A stretch of DNA of 64,000 bases, taken from CAVUBL01 sp963739795. GTDB lineage: Bacteria > Acidobacteriota > Thermoanaerobaculia > Multivoradales > DATKCC01. The notes beneath the pieces were generated by a model. It saw only the letters and a program-made list of their open reading frames with translations. It searched no databases and was not told the origin of the DNA. Positions 34,972-42,220 of the stretch are shown piece after piece; the first letter of the stretch is position 1; every line of letters begins with the position of its first letter. A program made the position numbers and the translations under genes. The stretch is taken from the NCBI GenBank assembly GCA_963739795.1, contig CAVUBL010000011.1, forward strand, positions 522,569 through 586,568. The letters run 5' to 3'.

Positions 34972-35553
34972 CTACTCGAACGCCTTCTCGAGCTCGTCGA
35001 GCACCTGGCGCTCGGCCTGGGAGACCGAGCCGACCCCGAAGAACCCGCCGGCGCTCTCGGCCACCCGGCGGGCCCGCGAGAGCAGGTCTTCGCCCAGCTT
35101 GCGGCGCCCGGCCTCGTCGAGGCCGCCGGTGAGGGCCCCCACGTAAGCCTTCCAGGTTTCCATCAGCTCCGGTCCCGGCCGCTTGCTGAGCCAGCCCTCG
35201 AGGAGCTCGGCGGCCGGCGACCCCGGGGCGACCCCGACCGCCTCGGCGGCCTCGGAGACCGCCGCGCGCTCCGGTGTCTCGACCGAGCGGTCGGCCCACG
35301 CCACGGCCACCAGAGGGGCCAGGGTCAGGGCGGCCAGGGTCTCGGGTCCGATCTCCAAGGCGAGGAGCCGGTCGAGCGTCGCCGGGTCCGAGATCCCGGA
35401 GGCCTCGGCGAGGGCGTCGCGCCGCTCGGTCTCCGCCGCCTGGCGGCGGAACTTCTCCACCAGCTCCCGCTCTTGGCGGGCGAAGAACGCCTCCTCGAGC
35501 GCCTTTCTGCGATCCCCCAGGATCCGGGGGTCCTTCGTGCCGTCGGTGGTCAT
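34972..35553 (-). CDS. TerB-like helical protein
   Basis: A 193-residue protein with ATG 35553. The middle segment (LAPLVAVAWADRSVETPERAAV) matches the start of a TerB/tellurite-resistance-like all-helical domain, including the acidic pair that binds metal in TerB. The N-terminal 50 residues are charged and probably coiled. No signal is visible. The gene converges on xseB, with 36 bases between the stops. Role unknown. Confidence 0.65.
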   Translation of the reverse strand: MTTDGTKDPRILGDRRKALEEAFFARQERELVEKFRRQAAETERRDALAEASGISDPATLDRLLALEIGPETLAALTLAPLVAVAWADRSVETPERAAVSEAAEAVGVAPGSPAAELLEGWLSKRPGPELMETWKAYVGALTGGLDEAGRRKLGEDLLSRARRVAESAGGFFGVGSVSQAERQVLDELEKAFE

Positions 35554-35575
35554 GGTCGCGCTCGCCTTCCTCCAG

Positions 35576-35705
35576 AGAAGCTCCGCCTCGAAGCGGGAGG
35601 CGTCTGAAGCTTCCACGCCTTCTTGATTCGCAGGTCCCCCGCCCACTTCAAGCGGTGGGGCTGCGCTCGACGGATCGGCTTCCCCAGAACGTTGGATTTA
35701 TCGGA
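35576..35705. repeat. Dispersed intergenic repeat, copy C
   Basis: About 130 bases, from AGAAGCTCCGCCTCGAAG to CCCCAGAACGTTGGATTTATCGG, resemble the copies at 11772 and 26010. It lies in a 344-base gene-free gap (35554-35897) just upstream of the TerB-like gene. The rest of the gap has C-rich sequence with TCCCTCTCCCG and the promoter region of the next gene; nothing else is recognised. Confidence 0.55.
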
Positions 35706-35897
35706 TCGCCCCCCTCACCCTTCCATCTCGATCCCTCTCCCGCCCCTGCCCGGTTCCCGGGCACTCAACGGTTGCCGGGTTTCAGGTGGCCGGATTGTAC
35801 CCGCTGGAGAGGACCGCTGTCCCCTTCCGCCGGGCGGACCGAGGGCGCGGGGGCCGTGATAGCGTCCTACGTCGTCCCTTTCCCGAAGGAGGTCCAG

Positions 35898-36740
35898 ATG
35901 AGCAACGGCGAATATCCCACCACTCCACCCCCACCGCCCCCCGCGGGCACGCCCCAGGGCTACGCACCGCCACCCCCGGCAGCCCCGAAGAAGTCGGGCC
36001 TGCCGGCGCTGGCCTGGATCGGCATCGGCTGCGGTGCCATTGTCCTGATCGGCGTGATCGCCTTCTCCCTGCTGGTGGGATGGGGAGTCCACAAGGCCAA
36101 GGGCTTCGCCGAGAAGGCGGACAAGGATCCCTCCTACGCCGCCATGAAGGTCGCCGAGATCGCCATCAAGGCCAACCCGGACTACGAGCTGGTCTCCGCG
36201 GACGAGGACGCCCACACCTTCACCGTGCGCGAGACGAAGACCGGCAAGGAGACCACCATCGACCTCGCCGACATCCAGAACGGTAAGCTCGGCATCAAGT
36301 CGGGCGACCAGGAGATGACCGTCGGCGCCGAGAGCGACGACAACGGCGGTGGCGCCCTGACCGTGCGCGACAAGGACGGCAAGACCCGGTTCCGGATGGG
36401 CACCGGGGGCGGTGAGGACATCCCCGGATGGGTGCCGCGCTACGAGGGAGCCAAGATCGCCGGTACCGGCGTCTCGAACACCGATGAAGGGACCAGCGGC
36501 GGCTTCACCTTCACGACCGACGACGCCCTGGACGACGTGGTCTCCTTCTACAAGAAGGCCCTCGCCGACGCCGGGATGAAGATCACCGGCAACAACACCT
36601 TCTCGAACGAGGGCAGCCGCGGCGCCACCCTTACCGCCGGCGAAGAGTCGGCGGGGCGCACGGTGCAGGTGTTCATCGGTTCGACGCCGGGAAAGGGCAC
36701 CCAGGGCACCGTGACCTTCGCGGAGAAGAAGACCCAGTAG
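35898..36740 (+). CDS. Single-pass membrane protein with Pro-rich N-terminus, unknown function
   Basis: A 280-residue protein with ATG 35898 and a strong GAAGGAGG site. The first 33 residues are Pro-rich and cytoplasmic. A membrane helix (about 36-62) follows, then a soluble outer domain. That domain has a repeated-strand part (TFTVRETKTGKETTIDLADI) and a C-terminal domain starting IPGWVPRYEGAKIAGTGVSN with a DDVVSFYKKALADAGMKI helix. This last segment resembles domains found after such anchors in other proteins of unknown function. Confidence 0.7.
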   Translation: MSNGEYPTTPPPPPPAGTPQGYAPPPPAAPKKSGLPALAWIGIGCGAIVLIGVIAFSLLVGWGVHKAKGFAEKADKDPSYAAMKVAEIAIKANPDYELVSADEDAHTFTVRETKTGKETTIDLADIQNGKLGIKSGDQEMTVGAESDDNGGGALTVRDKDGKTRFRMGTGGGEDIPGWVPRYEGAKIAGTGVSNTDEGTSGGFTFTTDDALDDVVSFYKKALADAGMKITGNNTFSNEGSRGATLTAGEESAGRTVQVFIGSTPGKGTQGTVTFAEKKTQ

Positions 36741-36781
36741 GGGCGAGGCCGCCCAGTACCCGCGGATCAGGCGCCCGCGGA

Positions 36782-38869
36782 TCAGGCGCCGAGCTCGGCC
36801 CGCAGCCGGGCGACCTCGGCCTCGCCGCCGATCACCGTCAGCCGGTCCCCCTCCTCGAGGACCGTGCTGCCGCGCGGCACGAGGAGCCGCCCGCCGCGGC
36901 GTACCAGGGCGATGAGCACGCCCTCGGGCAGGTCGAGCTCCCGGAGAGCCCGGCCGACCAGGTCCGCTCCGGGGCCGCCCCGGGTCAGCCTGAGCTTGAA
37001 GTAGCGCTCCTCGGCGAGGAGGGTCTCCTTGAGCACCTGCTGGTTGCGCGCCCCGAGCCAGGCGACCATGAAGCTTTCGTCGTCCACCCGCTCGGCGATC
37101 TGGGCGAGGATCCGGAGGTGCTGCTTGGGGTCCTCTTCCGGGCTCACCAGGAAGAACAGGGCGTGGCTCGGCTCGTCGGGGGCGTGGACCCCGTGGACGT
37201 CGGCGACGTCCACGCGGATCCCCACGGCCGAGCGCACCATCACCATGTGCGGCCGGTCGATCCCGAACAGGCGCAGGTGGGGGAGCGAGACCCCCCGCGC
37301 CACCGGGGTCACGCCGATCCGGGTGCCCTCGAGGAAGCCCTTCACCAGCTCCTCGCGGGTCGCCGGCAGCTCCGCGGCGAGAATCTCCGAGACCCTGTCG
37401 GCGAGGTCCTCGAAGCGCACCGGCTCCTCGGCCTCGACCACCGAAGCCGCGGCCACCACCTCGTCGAAGGGGTCCTCCTCGCGCAGCCCCTTCTCCCGCA
37501 GGATGAGGCGCAGCTCCGGGTCGAGACCGGCGTCGAGCCCCTTCTCGCCCAGGCGCGTGAAGACGTGGAAGAGGGCGCCGCTCCGCGCCACGCGGCGCCG
37601 GCCGTAGCCCACGTAGAGCAGCGCACCGGCGGCCACGAAGCCGAACGAGACAGCGATGGTCAGCCCGCCCATCTCGGAGATCAGCCAGAGCGGCGTAGCG
37701 ATCCCCACGATCTGCATCCATGGGTAGAGGGGCGAGCGGTAGCCCGGGTCGTAGGACTCGATCCGGCTCTCCCGCATGACGATCACCGCCAGGCAGATGA
37801 GGGCGAACATCAGGAGCTGGAAGGCGCTCGCCAGCTTGGCGATCTTCGTCGGGTCGAGGAGCACCAGGATCGCCACGATCGCCGCCACCGTGGTGACGAT
37901 CGCCACCGCCGGCGTGGCCCCGAAGGCGAGGCGCCGGAAGAGCCGGGGGAGCAGGTGGTCGCGGCTCATGGCGAGGGGATAGCGCGAGGCCGAGAGAGTG
38001 CCGGCGTTGGCCACCGAGGTGAAGGCGAGCAGCGCCGCCACTGACACGGCGATGACCCCCGCCCGGCCCACCATCCGGCCGGCCGCCGTGGCCACCGGCG
38101 TCAGGTCCCCGGCGAGCTCGCTCATGGGGACCACGCCCACCATCACGGCCGTTCCCAGGCCGTAGACCACGATCGCCGTGCCCAGGGCCAGAAAGATCCC
38201 CAGCGGCAGGTTGCGCTCCGGGTCGCGCACCTCCTCCGAGAGGCTTGCGATGTGGGTCACCCCGACATAGCTGATGTAGACGAGGCCCGCGGTGCCCGCG
38301 ATCGCCCCCGCCCCGGCGTCGAAGAACCCGGCGAAGTGCTCTGGGTGGATCTCCGTCAGCCCGTCGCCCACGAAGAGGACGAGGATCGCCATCAGGCCCA
38401 GGACCAGGAAGGACTGGAGCCGGCCGCTCTTCTTGGCGCCGAACAGGTTGAGCACGCCCAGGGCCACGGCGACCGCCACCGCCACTCCGGTGATGGGCAG
38501 GTCGGCCACGAAAAGGCCCACGTAGGCCCCCATGCCCACCAGGGCGAAGGCCACCTTGAGCATCAGGGCGAGCCAGGTGCCGAGGCCGCCGATGGTCCCC
38601 ACCATGGGCCCCAGGCTGCGGTCGAGGAAGTAGTAGATGCCTCCCGCGCGAGGCATGGCCGTGCCCAGCTCGGCGACGCTGAACATGGCCGGCACGAGCG
38701 GCACGGCCGCCAGCAGGTAGGCGGCGACCAGCCCCGGGCCCGCCTGCTCCGCCGCCAGGCCCGGAAGCAGGAAGAAGCCGGCCGACAGGGTCGTTCCCGT
38801 GGCGACGGCGTAGACGTCGAACAGGCCGAGATCCTTCTTGAGACGGCGCGACTTGGAGATCTGGACCAC
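36782..38869 (-). CDS. Amino acid permease (APC) fused to PTS EIIA-like and RCK_C domains
   Basis: A 695-residue protein in three parts. Residues 1-420 form an APC-superfamily transporter of about 12 helices (GTTLSAGFFLLPGLAAEQAG; PRAGGIYYFLDRSLG). Residues about 490-630 resemble a PTS EIIA type 2 domain, with the phospho-acceptor-like His in GVSLPHLRLFG. The last 70 residues are an RCK_C/TrkA_C ligand-binding domain (LVPRGSTVLEEGDRLTVIGG). The added domains suggest uptake gated by phosphorylation state and by a small ligand. I prefer GTG 38869, with AGGGGGG eight bases before, over a GTG at 38905. A tandem 15-base duplication lies at the stop codon. Confidence 0.87.
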   Translation of the reverse strand: MVQISKSRRLKKDLGLFDVYAVATGTTLSAGFFLLPGLAAEQAGPGLVAAYLLAAVPLVPAMFSVAELGTAMPRAGGIYYFLDRSLGPMVGTIGGLGTWLALMLKVAFALVGMGAYVGLFVADLPITGVAVAVAVALGVLNLFGAKKSGRLQSFLVLGLMAILVLFVGDGLTEIHPEHFAGFFDAGAGAIAGTAGLVYISYVGVTHIASLSEEVRDPERNLPLGIFLALGTAIVVYGLGTAVMVGVVPMSELAGDLTPVATAAGRMVGRAGVIAVSVAALLAFTSVANAGTLSASRYPLAMSRDHLLPRLFRRLAFGATPAVAIVTTVAAIVAILVLLDPTKIAKLASAFQLLMFALICLAVIVMRESRIESYDPGYRSPLYPWMQIVGIATPLWLISEMGGLTIAVSFGFVAAGALLYVGYGRRRVARSGALFHVFTRLGEKGLDAGLDPELRLILREKGLREEDPFDEVVAAASVVEAEEPVRFEDLADRVSEILAAELPATREELVKGFLEGTRIGVTPVARGVSLPHLRLFGIDRPHMVMVRSAVGIRVDVADVHGVHAPDEPSHALFFLVSPEEDPKQHLRILAQIAERVDDESFMVAWLGARNQQVLKETLLAEERYFKLRLTRGGPGADLVGRALRELDLPEGVLIALVRRGGRLLVPRGSTVLEEGDRLTVIGGEAEVARLRAELGA

Positions 38870-39003
38870 CGGTCCCCCCTGTCGATGAAGCGCACACCCT
38901 ATCACTGGAAACCGGCCCTCCGGCCCGGCGGTGGCGACCCTTCGGTATAGTCGAGCGGTCCCGTTTTCCGTTCCCTGCCCCGTCCGTCCAGGAAAGGTGG
39001 CCG

Positions 39004-41163
39004 ATGCCCGTGAGGCTGACCGTTCGTCGACTCTCGTCCGCCCTCCCGATCCTCGTCCTTCTGATCGGCCCGGTCGCCCAAGCGGCTCAGACCGTCCAGA
39101 GCGATCAGCCCGCGGGCTCGGCCGCAGTCCCGGCCCCGGGCTCGTTCCTGGACCCGGTCCGGGCCCCTGCGCCGACCCCCTCGCCGCGCAACGCCAGCTA
39201 CACGATCCGGGCCCGCCTCGACCCGGCGACCCGGCGCGTCACCGGCACCGAGGTCGCGACCTGGCGCAACATCCAGGACGCCCCCGCCGGCGAGCTCTGG
39301 TTCCACCTCTACTGGAACGCCTTCCGCAACAGCCACTCGACCTGGCTCCGGGAGCGGCGCCTCGCCCGCGGTCTCGGCGACCTTCAGGAAGGGGACTGGG
39401 GCTGGATCGAGGTGGACTCGATCCGCCTCCTCGGGCCGGGCGGTGCCGCGGGGGCTGACCTCACCCAGGCGGCCCGCTTCGCCGCCCCCGACGACGGCAA
39501 CCGGGAGGACCGGACGGTGATGGTGGTGCCCCTGCCCGAGGCGGTGCCCTCCGGCGCCGCGGTCCGCGTGGCGATTGCCTGGCACGCCAAGGTCCCCCGC
39601 ACCTTCGCCCGCACCGGCTTCCGGGGGAACTTCTACCTGATCGCCCAGTGGTTCCCGAAGCTCGGCGTCTTCCAGGGCGCGCGCGGCTGGAACTGCCACC
39701 AGTTCCACGCCAACACCGAGTTCTTCTCCGACTACGGGGTCTACGATGTCTCCCTGACCCTGCCCGAGCGCTTCGTGGTGGGGGCGACCGGCCTCGAGAC
39801 GGGGGCGACGCCGGCCTCCGGCGGCGCCGTGACCCACCGCTTCGTCCAGGCGGACGTCCACGACTTCACCTGGACGGCGAGCCCGGACTTCCGGGTGGCG
39901 ACCGACCGCTTCCGGGCTCCGGGCCTTCCGCCGGTCGACCTGCGCCTCCTCTACCAGCCGGAGCACGAAGGGCAGGTGGCCCGCCACTTCGCGGCCACCA
40001 AGGCGTGCTTGAGGGACTACGGCACCTGGTACGGGCCGTACCCCTACTCGCACCTGACCATCGTCGACCCGGCGTGGGAGAGCGGCGCCGGTGGTATGGA
40101 GTACCCGACCCTCTTCACCGCCGGCACGCGCCTGCTGGCCCCGCCGGCCGGCGGCTCGCCCGAGGGGGTGACGATCCACGAGTGCGGGCACCAGTTCTGG
40201 TACGCCCTGGTGGGGGACAACGAGTTCGAGAACGGCTGGATCGACGAGGGCCTCAACACCTTCTCGACCGCCCGCGTCTATCAGAAGGAGTACGGCGAGG
40301 AGGCCCTCGAGGAGCACTACCTGCGGCCGCCGGGCACCTCCTGGCGTGGCTTTCTGCCCGTGGTCTTTCCGGGCATCCGGAGCTCGCGGGCGGTCGGAGG
40401 CGACCGGCTGAACCGCTACCGCCGCGACGCCACCAGCGACGTGCCGGCCACCCCGACCTACCTCTACTACCCCAAGACCCACGCCAGCATCACCTACGCC
40501 AAGACCGCCCTCTGGCTCCACACCCTGGAGCGCTACGTGGGGTGGGGGACGCTCCAGGAGATCCTCTCGAGCTTCTTCCACCGCTACGAATTCGCCCATC
40601 CGACGCCCCAGGGCTTCTTCGACGTCGCGGACCGTGTGGCCCAGGAGCGCCGGGGGATCGACCTCCGGCCATTCTTCGACCAGGTCTTCCGCGACGACGT
40701 GACCTTCGACTACGCGATCGACCGGGCCGCGAGCTACCGGGCGGCGCCGGAGGGGATGGTCGAGGAGGGCGGCGAGCTGGTCTACAAGGGCGGTGGCCGC
40801 GGCGACGGCGACGCCGGTGGGGAAGGGGAGGACGAGCTGCCAGCCACCTATCGCAGCGAGGTCGTCGTGCGCCGCCTCGGCCAGGGGACCTTCCCGGTGG
40901 ACGTGCTCCTGGCCTTCGAGGACGGCTCCGAGATCCGGGAGCACTGGGACGGGCTCGCCCGCTGGAAGCTCTTCGTCCACGAGGGGCCGTCGAAGCTCGA
41001 CCACGCCGTGGTCGACCCCGACGCCGTGCTGCTCCTGGACCTCGACCGGACCAACAACAGCCGCCTGGCGCACCCGGCCGGGCACCTGGCGGCGGCGAAG
41101 TGGGCCTCGAAGTGGATGCTCTGGGCCCAGGACCTGCTCCAGACGTTCGCTTTTTTCGGCTGA
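39004..41163 (+). CDS. M1-family metallopeptidase, secreted
   Basis: A 719-residue protein with a signal peptide (VRRLSSALPILVLLIGPVAQ). The zinc site HECGH is at residues 392-396 and the third ligand Glu is at 415 in WIDEGLN, giving the HExxH-x18-E spacing of gluzincins. An upstream GGMEYPTLFTAGT segment corresponds to the exopeptidase GxMEN-like region of M1 enzymes, with Tyr after Glu. It probably trims peptides in the periplasm or outside the cell. It is followed after 10 bases by a membrane protein gene, so the two form an operon. Confidence 0.9.
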   Translation: MPVRLTVRRLSSALPILVLLIGPVAQAAQTVQSDQPAGSAAVPAPGSFLDPVRAPAPTPSPRNASYTIRARLDPATRRVTGTEVATWRNIQDAPAGELWFHLYWNAFRNSHSTWLRERRLARGLGDLQEGDWGWIEVDSIRLLGPGGAAGADLTQAARFAAPDDGNREDRTVMVVPLPEAVPSGAAVRVAIAWHAKVPRTFARTGFRGNFYLIAQWFPKLGVFQGARGWNCHQFHANTEFFSDYGVYDVSLTLPERFVVGATGLETGATPASGGAVTHRFVQADVHDFTWTASPDFRVATDRFRAPGLPPVDLRLLYQPEHEGQVARHFAATKACLRDYGTWYGPYPYSHLTIVDPAWESGAGGMEYPTLFTAGTRLLAPPAGGSPEGVTIHECGHQFWYALVGDNEFENGWIDEGLNTFSTARVYQKEYGEEALEEHYLRPPGTSWRGFLPVVFPGIRSSRAVGGDRLNRYRRDATSDVPATPTYLYYPKTHASITYAKTALWLHTLERYVGWGTLQEILSSFFHRYEFAHPTPQGFFDVADRVAQERRGIDLRPFFDQVFRDDVTFDYAIDRAASYRAAPEGMVEEGGELVYKGGGRGDGDAGGEGEDELPATYRSEVVVRRLGQGTFPVDVLLAFEDGSEIREHWDGLARWKLFVHEGPSKLDHAVVDPDAVLLLDLDRTNNSRLAHPAGHLAAAKWASKWMLWAQDLLQTFAFFG

Positions 41164-41173
41164 GGAACGAGCG

Positions 41174-42157
41174 ATGATCGGAACCTTCCACGCCATCCGA
41201 GAGGGTCTCGCCCGCGCCGCCCGGGCGCCCGGCCTCCTCGCCCTCCTCTGGATCGTGAACCTTCTCGTCGCCCTCCCGCTGGCCGTGACCGTGGGCCAGG
41301 CGATCCAGGACTCCGTGGGCCGGAGCCTGGTGGGAGAGCGACTGGTCCAGGGTTTCGACACGCACTGGCAGGGGGAGTTTGCCCAGGAGGCCCAGGGGGT
41401 GGCGAAGACCTTCGCGCCCGAGGTCGTCGGGGCCGGTGCCTTCTTCCGCGACCTCGAGAGCTGGTGGAGCGGGCGCCTGTTCGAGGTCGAGCCGGCGCTC
41501 CTGTGGACCGGCCTCGGCTATGCCCTCCTGTGGGTGCTCCTCCTGGGCGGGGTGCTCGAGCGCCTCGCCCGATCGGCCGGGGGCGAAGAGGGCTCGGACC
41601 GCGGCCTCGCTGCCTTCTTCGGGGCCGGCGGGCGCTACTTCTTCCGCTTCCTGCGCCTGACCGCCCTCTCGGGCGTCCTCTACTACGGCATCTACCGCCT
41701 GGCCCGCGCCGGCTTCCACGCCCTCGAGAACGCCATGCGGGACGTCACCGCCGAGCGCACGGTCCTCCTGTGGGTGCTCCTCGGCGCGGCCCTGGTGGTG
41801 GCCCTGCTCACCCTCGTCCGGGTGGTCTTCGACTACGCCCGGATCGCCATCGTCGCCCAGGGCCGCCGCAGCGCCCTGGGCGCCGCCTGGGCGGGGCTCG
41901 CCTTCGTCCTCGAGCACCCGGTCCGCACTCTCGGCCTCTACTGGGCCCTGGCCGTGGTCGGCCTCGTCCTGCTGGGGCTCTACTCCCTGATCGCCCCGCA
42001 GGCCGGCCCGGCGAGCTGGCTCGGCGTGACCCTCGCCTTCCTCCTGGGCCAGGCGGCCCTCGCCACCCGCCTCGGCCTGCGCCTCGCCACCCTGGGCGGC
42101 GAGACGGCGCTTTTTGCCTCGGCCCGGGAGGGTGCCGCCGGACCGCCGGAGGAGTGA
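41174..42157 (+). CDS. Polytopic membrane protein, unknown function
   Basis: A 327-residue protein with about six membrane helices (about residues 20-40, 110-132, 160-180, 195-220, 255-275 and 285-305) and a large outer loop after the first. It starts GTFHAIREGLARAARAPGLL. No transporter motif is recognised. Coupled to the M1 peptidase gene upstream, so it may act with it in the membrane. The pattern recalls DUF4013-like or YIP1-like membrane proteins, but I cannot assign it. Confidence 0.7.
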   Translation: MIGTFHAIREGLARAARAPGLLALLWIVNLLVALPLAVTVGQAIQDSVGRSLVGERLVQGFDTHWQGEFAQEAQGVAKTFAPEVVGAGAFFRDLESWWSGRLFEVEPALLWTGLGYALLWVLLLGGVLERLARSAGGEEGSDRGLAAFFGAGGRYFFRFLRLTALSGVLYYGIYRLARAGFHALENAMRDVTAERTVLLWVLLGAALVVALLTLVRVVFDYARIAIVAQGRRSALGAAWAGLAFVLEHPVRTLGLYWALAVVGLVLLGLYSLIAPQAGPASWLGVTLAFLLGQAALATRLGLRLATLGGETALFASAREGAAGPPEE

Positions 42158-42180
42158 AGGGCTTCCCGGCACTGTTCTTG

Positions 42181-42213
42181 CCTTCCTTGTCTGCGCAATT
42201 GCAGACCGGAAGG
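42181..42213. promoter_or_regulatory. Hairpin overlapping the kinase ribosome binding region
   Basis: CCTTCC (42181-42186), TT and GTCTGC (42189-42194) can pair with GCAGAC (42201-42206), C and GGAAGG (42208-42213) around a 6-base loop. The 3' arm includes part of the purine-rich GGAAGGGGGAG before the kinase GTG at 42221. It could end the upstream operon or mask kinase translation. Confidence 0.45.
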
Positions 42214-42220
42214 GGGAGCG

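Noticed and set aside
35715..38897. Open frame of about 1060 codons on the minus strand
   Set aside because: It is an alternative frame of the APC transporter gene and antisense to the gene at 35898; no domain is recognisable.
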